Assembly (NCBI GenBank): GCA_003339415.1
Contig: PDHQ01000072.1
Coordinates: 95,846 to 155,534 of the forward strand
From: Ophiocordyceps camponoti-saundersi (nom. inval.)
Taxonomy: Eukaryota; Ascomycota; Sordariomycetes; Hypocreales; Ophiocordycipitaceae
Length of the DNA: 59,689 bases
Direction: 5' to 3'
The notes under the pieces are model-generated. The model ran no database searches, was not told where the DNA came from, and saw only the letters and a list, made by a program, of their open reading frames with translations. The position numbers and the translations under genes are program-made. Position 1 is the stretch's first letter, and the number at the start of each line of letters is the position of its first letter. Below, piece after piece: positions 10,806 to 20,359 of this stretch.

Positions 10806-12720
10806 TTAATTCGCACTTCCACTCTCCGAAGCCGCGGAAGCTTCTGTGTCGGAGCCGAACTGTAGAATTCTGGTTCTCTGCTGAGTCTCGGGTCGTAATC
10901 TTGGTCGCAAAACTACTGCAAACATAGTAGCGAAAAGCTCCTGCGAAGGATTTAGTGGTGTTGCGATCCTTGCACTGCGATGGAGTCTTTGGTCGAGCCC
11001 CGGAGAGTCATACGTGAGCCAAGTGAGGCGCACATAGTTTTCCTGCTTCTGTTGTGCATGCGGTGCCTCATCTCGAGCCATGCGGTCCTTGCCTGATATA
11101 GAAGGAGAAGGCGTTCGAGAACCCTCACCTAAATGTGCCGGGTCTGTCTGGCTGCTCCGTGATGACCGAGAAACGTCTCCGTGGCCTGAATTCCACGTCT
11201 TTGAACTCGACTGATCTGGCTTTCCCTCGTCCCGGGTGTGCTCCTCTTTCTCGTTCCTGGTACCAGAACTGGCCTCGCTCGTTTCTGTTTCAATCAACTC
11301 GGCCTGGATCAGAGGGACTTGCTTCACAACCCATTGCGTGAGGGCAGCGTGACCGGCGGCATCCTTTTGAGCCTCCTTGTAACTAAATGTCGTCCAGATG
11401 AAAGTTTTGACCATCTCGACTTGTCGCCTGATAGACTTGTACCGCTCATGCGCCGCCACGAACTTCTGCCTGGCATCCACAAGCATCTGCATACGCTTCT
11501 CTTTCGGAATGGTAAGGTGATGGGGGTCATCCCGAGGTAAGAAATACATCCGCTTTGCTTCTGCTTCTGCTCTCTGTTTAGCCTCCCAGGCTTGTCTTTG
11601 TTCTGCCGCATACGCCATCGTAGACGCGGTGGTTCGTATGGATTCCTCGGTTTCGTGAGGCTTCGTTATCTTCATATCCACCAACTCTTGCCAGCGTCTG
11701 TCATGGTGAGGCTTCAGGCGCTGGATAGAGTCGGTATACTGATCAAGCCACCAGTACTCAAAGCAGAGATACTCGATCCAGGTTGTCAGCCTATCTTGCT
11801 TCTTGGGATCCTCTCGCAGTTCGAACGGTTGTGTGAATCCGTGTCGCGCCAGTCGTCGTCTTGCTGCGTCGACGTAGTCGGAGAATGTATTGCAACCACT
11901 CTCTCGTTGCCAGCGCTGTTGCCACATGCGCTCCCTTCGATTCTCTAGCCAGCCATGATTCAACCACGAGAGTTTGGCTTCAGTCTTGGCTAACTCGCCA
12001 AACTCGTCCTTGGCAGAGAGGCGCTTCATCCTCTCGACATTGGCGGGAAAGCTGTCCTCGTCATCTTCAAGTCCCCTGTTGTCGACCTGCCAACTCCTAA
12101 AAGCTCGCCACCGCTTCAGCTGTCTCTCGAATACTCCGCATGCGTCTCCAGAGTTTCGAGGGTATTTCCAAAATGGCAACAGCATATCGCGGTATTTCTC
12201 GGCGTTCCGGCAAACCTGCTCCAAGAGGCTTATCGGGTATAGTGGACAGCCTCCGTCGCTGACAAGGTCGTTGTACGCCTCGGTCTCATCGTCAATCCGG
12301 TCACGCAGCTGTCCCTCATCGGGATCCGGAGGCGTTGTACGCCCTTGCATTCGTCCCTGGGCTCCTGGTGTGGTGTCATCGCCAACACGAACCTGCCGCA
12401 GACGAGCGTCGAGTTGGTCAAGATCAAGCGCGGGCGAGAAAGTCAGATGATTCGGAGATAGGTTGCGTTTTTGAGCTCTTCGTACGTCAGTCAACACACC
12501 GCGACGTATATATGGCACGCAAGAGGACAGTGGCTCACTTGAATCGTTCCACGAGCTGGTTCCGGTCATGCAAGGAAAGCTTGCTCCAGTCAGTCACGGT
12601 GAGTTTATAATCGCCGTTGGAACGGCGATGCTTCTGCAAGAACTGGGTGAGTTGTTCATCGGTCATGGCGACGACGTCGTCCACAGAAAGTGTCGCAGCT
12701 TCCACTTGTGAGTCTGACAT
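10806..12720 (-). CDS. Uncharacterised 617-residue protein
   Basis: Exon 1 (12720-12539) and exon 2 (12477-10806) are joined across a 61-nt intron with GTGAGC at its 5' end, a CTGAC branch site and GAAG at its 3' end. The frame is preserved (VERFK then AQKRN). I do not recognise a named domain. Residues 10-60 are a compact charged region (VDDVVAMTDEQLTQFL...). The middle (about 150-400) is rich in aromatic, Trp and Arg/Lys residues with likely helices. The last 150 residues are low-complexity and S/E/K-rich. There is no signal peptide or membrane segment, so it is probably cytoplasmic or nuclear. Similar Trp-rich uncharacterised proteins occur in related fungi as far as I recall, but I give no function. 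The GC content and splice signals look native. Confidence 0.75.
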
Positions 12721-13040
12721 TCTGACAACGTTTGATCGAGACGACGAATAGCCAGATCAGAGATGCAGACTGTTGAGGCGACTCTTGAGGTTGATGAAGC
12801 GAGTAGGGCAAGATATTGTAAGGATGGTAACGCAAGGTCCTGTGCGTCTTTTGAGCTATGAAAGTGGCCAGTCAGGTCTACCCTTTTAACCACCTAGTCG
12901 ATCAGGGACGTGAATCACTGTTCTTCATTTGGATGATGAAGCAGTTGCCCCATCCCTAAATAAGTGATGAAAGGCGCTGGTCAAAGCCGTCATGGTACTG
13001 CAATCATGCTGCGCTCATTCGTGATTCATCGTCCGTCAGA

Positions 13041-13862
13041 ATGGAGAGCCACCGGAAGAGGCCAAGGTGCCAAAGCATCCGAATAAGCCCCGTCTCGAAA
13101 TCAAGTCAAGTGATATACCACGAACTACCTAATCATAGCATTATCTTTAGGTGTGACCCGGACAGCCATGTTGTTCTTCCTAATTTCAAGAGTATCAGCA
13201 AGCACCATGTCAGCCTGGCCTTATCGTCTCATCGTCAGAGACTGGGGATCTGTATTAGGGACCGAGGTCACATATAATGAAGAAGGTTATGGCAAACGAA
13301 GCAATTTCCGATGGATCGTCAATCTTGGGAGGAAAAGACTCCTCATCAAGATTCATGAAACAGTCCAGTTCCAAGTTGTCGCTGCTCATCACAATATGGT
13401 AGAGTAGACAGAGTACATCGACAAGGCGCTCGGGTTCGGCCCAGGCACTGCTACAACAGATGGCATCTTACAGCGGCAGGACACCGAACTGGACTACCGG
13501 AGCCCATTCACGCGGTAGGGAAGATACCAATCCGCAAAAGAAGAGTGGCAAAGGTTCATTCGGCGTTTTGGCGCGTTTCTGGAACGTCAGTCAAGGGAGC
13601 CAGTACGCTTTGAAGGAACCTACAGCCAGAGATATCCAGAAGGGAACGGTCGGTTATGATGCATGGGGAAAAGAGGCTCGCATCATGGGCCAGATATCGC
13701 GTATAAATACATTCATGCAGTTGCCACAGAGGCTCCCCTTGATACAACCATACTGCTACATACATACTCTATGGGCGAATTTGGGCCCCAGCCGCCAGAT
13801 TAATCTTCATCATTGTCGGGTGAAACATAGAAGCAGGCAGGTATATTCAAGGCACCGTCACT

Positions 13863-13961
<99 letters not shown>

Positions 13962-14090
13962 TCCAGGACAAAGTAGCAAACAACGAGAGCTCATATCTAG
14001 CCAGCAACCGAATTCACGATCAGACCTTGGTCTGGCATCCTTGGCTGATGTGAACAGGTCAAGCATACCACAGGGTCCCGGGGAGGCGAT
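13041..14090 (+). pseudogene. Broken FHA-domain serine/threonine protein kinase
   Basis: Three frames must be combined to follow one protein. 13041-13277 contains an FHA-like core (CDPDSHVVLP, then SISKHHVSL). After a shift, 13270-13405 reads on with EVTYNEEGYG and IHETVQF. After another shift, 13460-13760 gives a kinase N-lobe: glycine loop GKGSFGVLARFW, the ATP-lysine segment YALKEP, and EARIMGQIS, where helix C normally lies. The reading frame then runs into (ATC)33. No HRD, DFG or APE motif follows. This is the layout of fungal FHA-kinases (Rad53/Cds1-like and related expanded families). Loss of the catalytic loop and at least two frameshifts make it non-functional as read. Whether the missing part was deleted or replaced by the repeat expansion cannot be seen. 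The right edge is arbitrary. Confidence 0.7.
13863..13961. repeat. (ATC)33 trinucleotide microsatellite
   Basis: Thirty-three uninterrupted ATC units (99 nt). Read in one + strand frame they give poly-His, and in the minus strand poly-Asp. They lie inside the decayed kinase gene, at the place where the C-lobe should begin. Confidence 0.95.
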
Positions 14091-14853
14091 TTATCAAAAG
14101 GTTAAGGAGCCTAGCAGCGGAATATGCGATGGTGTGCAAGCAGACGAAAGATGCACAGTAGTGCTGCTGCTGCAGCCAATGAGTCACGACCTTCTGCAAT
14201 AGTTAATGCGAAGCTCAGAGTTTCTGCTTAAGCCACGCGTTGTTTTTCTCTTATCACCGGGAACGGACACGCGGTCGTGGGCTGAGATGGACAGCCGGTG
14301 TGCTGTCGATGGAAAGGCTGCTACCCTTATGATTTTCGTAAGGCTGCAGTTCAGCCCAGACATTGGTCGTTAGGGTTCGAAGGAGACTAAATCACCACTT
14401 CTGTATCCGTAGTTCCGTACATAGGTCCGAGGCGCGTCTTCCGCCCACCCAGTACCGGACACGGCAGCAATTCAGGGACGGTCTGACATGAGCCATGTTT
14501 TTTGGAGGGTTTGTTGCCGTGTGCATACTGCTATGGTGAATTGACTTATCGAGACTACGATATGTCAATGACGTTTGTCTCTCCCTGGTGCTTTTTCAAT
14601 AGCGTCCCAAAACCTACGGCTAGCTGTACTTCAAACCGTTGCACTTCATCATAGGACGTCTGATCGATTCTGCTACTGATGTGCTGCTCCCGTTGTCGTC
14701 GGTATGGGTCCCTGTGGTTAGGCCGAGCCTCAAGACAGAGAGGGGGGGGGGGGGGGGGGGGGCGCCCCCCCCAGCCCCCAAAGGGGGGAAACCGGACAAC
14801 GGGGACAAATCCCGAAACCCCCCCCCCCACACCCCCCCCNNNNNNNNGGGGGG

Positions 14854-14927
<74 letters not shown>

Positions 14928-15062
14928 GGCAAAGCTAGCTGACTAAGCGGGGTAATCGGACATCAGGGACGAATCTCGGAATCACCTCGCCATAACAGCC
15001 TCCCCTTATTCGTATCTCGTTTGTAGGCCTAGCATCCTTCTATCGTGAGCTACACGGCGGCA
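14091..15062. other. Intergenic region with assembly gap
   Basis: No gene is seen. Left part (to about 14740): moderately AT-rich, no coherent frame. Centre: G21 (14742-14762), a C/G-rich degraded stretch (14763-14839), eight Ns (14840-14847) and G71 (14855-14925). Right part (14926-15062) is normal sequence and must contain the dynamitin promoter and 5' leader. The degraded stretch repeats the sequence found to the right of the G71 run (see findings), so the true locus is probably shorter. Confidence 0.75.
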
Positions 15063-16433
15063 ATGGCGATTAGTCGCAAATATGCCGCTCTTCCGGACCT
15101 GGTATCGTCACTTTCTTCCCTCTATAAACCGCTACACTCGCGTACTGAGACCGACTCCAGGACTCTGCTCCCGATATATACGAGACGCCGGAGCTAACAG
15201 ATGACAACTCTACCGTACCCGTGAGTCGTCACCTGGACCCCTTGGCCCTTAACTTGCCAACTCTCACCACAGACGACGACGAACCGTGGGCCTTCGGAAT
15301 ACGAATTCGACGAAATCGATGGCGACGACGACAGGTCGATACTACGTCCCCGAATACGGATAGACGAAGCTCGCTCTCGCTTTACGCCTGCCGACGTCGA
15401 CGCACGCCAAACTGACTTCTCCAACCGCGTGGATGGGAAGCGCAGGTCATATAGAGCCTCGACCAGGCGCCAGCATATCCTGGAAGATGGAACTGTGGAA
15501 CTAGGCACTCTATCGGAGGACGATGATGACGAGAGCCTGGAGAGAAGAATCGCTCGGCTGAAGCGAGAGGTGGACGAGGTCAAGCAGGACTTTGCAAGTC
15601 GCAAACCCAGCTCGGAAGAAAATAAGTCGCCAAACGATGACAAATTGGATGCCCTCAGCAGTGCTCTGGACGATATGTGTACGACCGCGACAGGCTTTAG
15701 CTCTACGCAGCAAACGGCGAGGTTCACACCCGTCGCCACCGATTCGGCGGCAGTCGACGGCCCAACGTACACAGTGACGTACGCGCCAGACTATCAACAA
15801 AGCCACGCTCTGGCCAAAGTGGCCGATTTCGACCGACGGCTTGCCGTCATGGAGGAGGTACTTGGCATCAGCTCCTCGTCCATGATGGACGCCAGCGGGA
15901 GAGACGGCCTCTCGCGAGCAGTAATTCCAACGCTGGATTCAATGGAAAAGCAAATCACGACGCTATCACAGGCATCGACGGCCAACCTGGACGCCATCAG
16001 CCGACGGGTGCGAACACTGGCGGCGGAGCAAGAGAAGCTCAACGACTCGCGAGACAAAGCCAAGGCCCTGCGAGACGAGTTCGGCAAGCACGCACCGGCG
16101 TCACCGACCGACGAGGCCGAGCACGAGGCGAAAATCAACGCCCTCTACGCTATCCTTCCCACTATCGAGAACCTGTCGCCGCTGCTGCCCCCGCTGCTAG
16201 ATCGGCTGCGGTCTCTGAGGGCGATGCACGCCGACGCTGCGGCAGTCAGCCAGACTCTTGACAGCATCGAGGCGCAGCAGGCGGACATGGTGGGCGAGCT
16301 GAAGCAGTGGAAGGACGGCTTGGATAGGTTGGAGACGGCTATCCAAAACGGAGAGGCGGCGATGAAAGAGAATGCGAAGGTCGTGGAGGGCTGGGTGAAG
16401 GATCTCGAAAAGCGTGTGGTCCAGGTAGAATGA
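15063..16433 (+). CDS. Dynamitin, dynactin subunit 2
   Basis: Three exons (15063-15101, 15161-15220, 15273-16433) encode about 419 residues. The two introns are 59 and 52 nt. The first exons give MAISRKYAALPDL and DSAPDIYETPELTDD, the conserved dynamitin N-terminus; no long frame covers them, so they are easily missed. The rest is acidic and coiled coil: charged heptads at about 120-145 (ERRIARLKREVDEV) and several further helices to the end, as expected for the p50 shoulder subunit. Dynamitin links the dynactin shoulder to the Arp1 filament and is needed for dynein-driven nuclear and vesicle movement in hyphae. The family's usual length (about 400) fits. The next gene, MOCS2A, lies 440 bp downstream on the same strand. 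Confidence 0.9.
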
Positions 16434-16671
16434 AGCTGAAGTCGGAGATACCCCCTTAACGGATCATTGAGGTGCTTTGATTTCAGGAGCAACTGATTAG
16501 TCATAGAGATAACGTTTGTATCCGCTCATCAAGTGTAAATCACGTGATAAACCTACTCACGGCCTTTATTCATGTGAATCTGACAAATGTGCTTCCGCAA
16601 AAAATTCCACCCTTCTCTCATCGCAGGCGAGAAGAGAAAAAAGGACCAGCAGCCTCGTCAACAGCCTCATG

Positions 16672-16869
16672 GTAAGGACCTGCCTTTTCTTTGTTCTTTT
16701 CCCCTACGACACATGATGTTCTACAAAAGCATGTATTATCTGAGCATTCCCATGCCCTGATGTGAAACAATTATCACCAAGATCTCTGATTTGTCTTGTT
16801 TACCACGCCTCTTTTTCATTGCCACGACGCGAAGACTGTCGGTACTAACAGCGGCGAAAGCTCTTCTAG
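16672..16869 (+). other. Likely 5'-UTR intron of the MOCS2A gene
   Basis: GTAAGG at 16672, a perfect TACTAAC branch site at 16843-16849 and a 3' end TTCTAG at 16869, four bases before the MOCS2A ATG. Splicing would join an upstream ATG (16669) to TTCGATGG, making a five-codon upstream frame that overlaps the true start and could damp translation. Inferred from signals only. Confidence 0.5.
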
Positions 16870-16873
16870 TTCG

Positions 16874-17137
16874 ATGGCGTCTGACCACTTCAAGGTGCTC
16901 CTATTCGCTGGGGCTAGCACCCACGCAAGGAAAGACTGCGAGTTCCTACCGGCCCCGATGCCACTGAGCAGACTCTTTGGCGAGCTGGAGGGCTTGTTCC
17001 CGGGCATCAAGGCTCAGATACTCGACTCGTGCATGGTGACAGTCAATATGGAATACGTAGACGTGCCTCAAGATGGGGGCCGGATAATAACGGCAGCGGA
17101 CGAGGTGGCCATCATACCTCCTGTCAGCTCCGGATGA
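16874..17137 (+). CDS. Molybdopterin synthase sulfur carrier subunit (MOCS2A/CnxG)
   Basis: A small ubiquitin-fold protein of 87 residues. It matches MoaD/MOCS2A: VLLFAGAS at the first strand, RLFGELEGLFPGI in the helix, VNMEYVD, and the C-terminal AIIPPV block. The C-terminal glycine is activated as a thiocarboxylate and donates sulfur to precursor Z in the complex with MOCS2B during molybdenum cofactor synthesis, which supports nitrate reductase. The tail reads VSSG rather than the common SGG; the terminal glycine is kept. The start is chosen at 16874 because the upstream in-frame codons lie behind a probable 5'-UTR intron. It converges with the PSI-domain gene, with only 36 bp between stop codons. 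Confidence 0.85.
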   Translation: MASDHFKVLLFAGASTHARKDCEFLPAPMPLSRLFGELEGLFPGIKAQILDSCMVTVNMEYVDVPQDGGRIITAADEVAIIPPVSSG

Positions 17138-17173
17138 TGCGCTGTTTTGTTGCCATTGGTTGAGAACAGGGTT

Positions 17174-17704
17174 TCAGGAGGACGTCGCCGTCGTCTGCGA
17201 CTGGCCGAGTAGCGGCTGCCGCTCAAGGGCATCCGGGGCGGCCAGCACGGAGCGCCAGCTATAGTATTGACGCCAATCGGCTTTGTTGTCGGCGTCGCGA
17301 CGGCACCAACGACGCAGGACAACAACGTTGAGAAGCGTGACGAGGGCCAAGAGGACTGTAGCCAAGACGGCAACGACAGCTGTGAGACTTGTCGTGGTCG
17401 AGACTCGGCAGCCAAAGGGGCGGGTGCGGAGTTCCCATCGCTCGGCCGGATGGGGACAGATCCGGGCATCGTATGCCGGAGCAAGGAGCGGAATCGGGCA
17501 GGCGTTCGGAACACAGGCCCAAGTCTAATGGTGGTGGCACGTGGTCAGTAGAGAGGAGGGAAGAGAAGAGGAGAGGGGGGGGGATTGGAGGGGAAATATG
17601 CGGACAAAGGGACACCAGCTGCATCCGTCGTCGTTCAAGCAGCCGCTACAATCCTGGTGAGACCAACATCGCATACGGTGGCCGGAGAGGTTTGCTTCCA
17701 TCAT
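17174..17704 (-). CDS. PSI-domain single-pass membrane protein (5' end uncertain)
   Basis: The last exon (17524-17174) and the preceding exon ending at 17606 are separated by an 81-nt intron with a CTGAC branch site and TTAG 3' end; its 5' site GTCCGC is weak. Joined, they give a cysteine-rich PSI-like module (CWSHQDCSGCL, CSWCPF|TWACVPN, RICP), then FGCRVSTTT leading into a membrane segment of about 22 hydrophobic residues (AVVAVLATVLLALVTLLNVV), a basic RRW stop-transfer, and a short tail ending QTTATSS. The likely topology is cysteine domain outside or lumenal, tail in the cytosol. The real start should supply a signal peptide. The frame stays open upstream of 17704 but has no ATG, so an unassigned first exon probably exists. 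Ligand and role are unknown. Confidence 0.65.
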
Positions 17705-18802
17705 TGGGCGGCCCTCGTGATTGCGCGATGAATCGCCTGGAGGAGACGAGATGTCGACGAGGTAGAGAAGGGTTAGGGGTGCGGGGAAGGGCGAAATGGG
17801 GTAGGTGGTGTCGCTGTTCGCTGCAGGGCTTTCTGCCGCGGCTGGCCTACGATATCCTCCACCCTCTCTGCCTTGGGAGGAGCAAAGCTGGAGGAGGGAG
17901 AGCAAACAAGGTATGGAAGTTAAAGTGACATCGCATGCGACCCCGGACTTGGTCGCGTGGATTCCATGCGGGGGTTAGGGTTATGTGGGTGGGGTCGGGT
18001 AGCGTGGGGCCCGGACGCCCGACCCGGGGACTTGCTCCGAGTCCGAAGGTCCGTTGTTGTGCTATCACATACATACATACATACATACGCACACACATGC
18101 TCATCCATCCATACAAACATTGCCATGGTATTTTTTCATGCCCCTTTTTATGAAGCTTAGGAAATTAGTAGTAATTGTGAAAGAGAATTGAATCACCACT
18201 TATTAATGAAAGGACCTGCCTAATCCATCCACCCTTCTCCTATCCTCATCTACCCGTAGCTTGTAGGTAGGGCTCCTTGAAGTGAAAGCGTCAGCCGGAA
18301 CAAGCACATTCACAACCACGTCCCTTCAACAGCCAGTCTATTTTCCCACGTACTTTCCAATCGTCCTCTCACATGACCATACTCAAGAAGAAGAAGAAAA
18401 AAGGAAACGGCATTTCGCCTTTTGGTCTTCATCCGTCCTGCGTTTCGTTGGGCCGAATGTCGTGATACCCTGCGATTTATGTAGGTGTGTTTCACCGCTT
18501 AGGTCGGGTATAGAAGGGGGTGTGAAAGTTGAGTGAGTTCTTTCGCGTTGCTGTTGAGGGAAAGGGGGTGGGAAGGCTTTCGGTTATGGTGAAGAACGGG
18601 AGGTTGGATGTTCCAGTTATTGGCTTCGAGTTAAAGAAAAGCCTTCGTTTCTTCCTTCACTTCTTGTTCTTCTTCTTCGTCTTCTCTCACCAGCCTCTCC
18701 TTTTCATTCCCTCCCTTTCTTCTCCCCCTTCATCAACGCCCCCTTGCCATATCCCCAACAGTCTCCCAAAAGAGGGCAACAAAACAAGACAAGACAAAAA
18801 AC
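17705..18802. other. Intergenic region before the lipase
   Basis: It may include the missing first exon of the PSI-domain gene (up to about 17960). Short CATA repeats lie at 18067-18090. A C/T-rich tract at 18645-18730 immediately precedes the lipase start and looks like the pyrimidine-rich core promoter common in filamentous fungi. No other gene is seen. Confidence 0.55.
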
Positions 18803-19696
18803 ATGGTATCCCTAAAACGGCTCCTGATAGCAAGCCTCATAACCCACCACCAAACCTCAAAAGCCACACCCATCCCTGAACAACAACAAAGCCAAGAAGC
18901 AGAAATAGCCAGCTTCGGCCGAACAAACGACTGGTCCTGCAGGAGCGCATCCCACAAGCCAGTCGTCCTCCTACACGGACTCTTCGCCAGCGATCAGATA
19001 GAGCTCAACGTTTTTGAAAAGTGGCTTCGTGGTAGGGGCTACTGCACCTTTGCCCTCGTCTACGGTTCTTACACCCCTCTTCTGCCTGTCTTGGCCGGCA
19101 TCAAGCCTATTGCTCAGTCTTCGGGAGAGATCGCCTCCTTCGTGGCTGAGGTGAGGAGGAGGACGGGGGCGGAGAAGGTTGACGTCGTCGGTCACTCCGA
19201 GGGTGCATTCCAGGCTCTTTACGCTCCCAAGTTTCAACCTGGGTTCGCGCAGTCGGTCGATAGCATCGTTGCCATCGCTCCGCCTACGCACGGGACGGAT
19301 ATTTCCGGATTGTATAAGCTGGCTTATCTCCTTGGAAACTTGAGTCGCGAGGTTATCGGCCGCCTTCTCGAGGCTCTCGGTTGCGCGGCTTGCAATGATC
19401 TCGGTCCCGGCGGTCCGGCTGTCGTTCGTCTTAACGATGGGAGACCGATCGTGCAGCCTGGTAACGCGGTGACGATCATCACCTCGAGGAACGACGAGAT
19501 CGTCACTCCGCCGTCTACGGCCTTCGTCAACGAGCCTGGTGTGCGGAACCTCTACGTTCAGGATTACTGTCCGCAAGACCGCGCCGGCCATCTGGGAGAG
19601 GCTTACGATGCCAACGTCTGGAACTTGGCTGTCAATGCCCTTGATAGGCAGTTTGATCGCAAGTTTGCCTGCACCAAGGCGCTTCCTATTCGTTGA
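18803..19696 (+). CDS. Secreted alpha/beta-hydrolase, LipA/EstA-type lipase
   Basis: A single exon of 297 residues. A short hydrophobic N-terminus (LLIASLI) probably serves as a signal peptide, followed by a Q-rich stretch. The lipase class 2 (EstA) fold is clear: oxyanion motif VVLLHGLF at about 54-61, nucleophile elbow GHSEG with Ser132, acidic residue Asp231 in SRNDEIV, and His263 in RAGHLG. Six or more cysteines in the mature part suggest disulfides. The expected role is hydrolysis of short- to medium-chain acyl esters outside the cell; substrate preference cannot be read. The family usually runs 270-310 residues, so the gene is complete. A long C/T tract precedes the start. It converges with the gene at 20360. 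Confidence 0.88.
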   Translation: MVSLKRLLIASLITHHQTSKATPIPEQQQSQEAEIASFGRTNDWSCRSASHKPVVLLHGLFASDQIELNVFEKWLRGRGYCTFALVYGSYTPLLPVLAGIKPIAQSSGEIASFVAEVRRRTGAEKVDVVGHSEGAFQALYAPKFQPGFAQSVDSIVAIAPPTHGTDISGLYKLAYLLGNLSREVIGRLLEALGCAACNDLGPGGPAVVRLNDGRPIVQPGNAVTIITSRNDEIVTPPSTAFVNEPGVRNLYVQDYCPQDRAGHLGEAYDANVWNLAVNALDRQFDRKFACTKALPIR

Positions 19697-20359
19697 TATC
19701 TGTTGGTCCCGTGAGGATTGACTCTCCTTGTCTCTCGCTCTCTCTCTCTCTCTCTCACTCTCTCTCCTCGCTTTGTTTACAAATTCGAGCCTTGTCTCAT
19801 GTCAATTTCCAACTACCACTTCTATTCGGTCTGCATACCAACTTCGGGTATATGATGAAGAGGAGGGCAAAAGCAGAGGGAACCCTTCCCCTTACATTTG
19901 GGCTGTCGAGGACAACAATGAACTCAGGGGCGAGGCCAGTCAATGGCCTCTAAGGAAGGGGGGGGGGAGAAGGGCAAGGACAAGGACCCTCATCAATTTG
20001 TTCAAGAGTAACATTGTTTACCTTTCCGTACATACCTGCCCATATACAGGCATAACCTCCATGCTCTCAACCAATGGCATCCGTCTCTCTCTTCACTTAC
20101 CCCTGAGACAGCCAAGCCGCGTCACGGACCAATCCAACCAGGGTCCAGCCGAAGGAGGGTCAGGCCCAGTCAAATCACCTTGCGCGGACAGAGTCGAGAG
20201 AGATAGACTGTATTGTCGCAAGCATGGCCCTATCTAGTAAACATACAGCGGCGTAGCAAAAGCCTCCGTCGCCCCCCTTTTCCAAGTCTCGAGTCCCCCC
20301 CTGAGTAGCCCCCCTGGGTATATCCCCTCCTCGGGATGACACCCATCAGTATACGTACT
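19697..20359. other. Convergent intergenic region with (CT)n
   Basis: 3' flanks of the lipase and of the gene ending at 20360. It contains a CT-rich microsatellite at about 19734-19770. No gene is seen; the readable frames are repeat-derived. Confidence 0.6.

Noticed and set aside
13800..14066. Poly-Asp protein on the minus strand
   Set aside because: Translation of (ATC)33; no surrounding gene on that strand.
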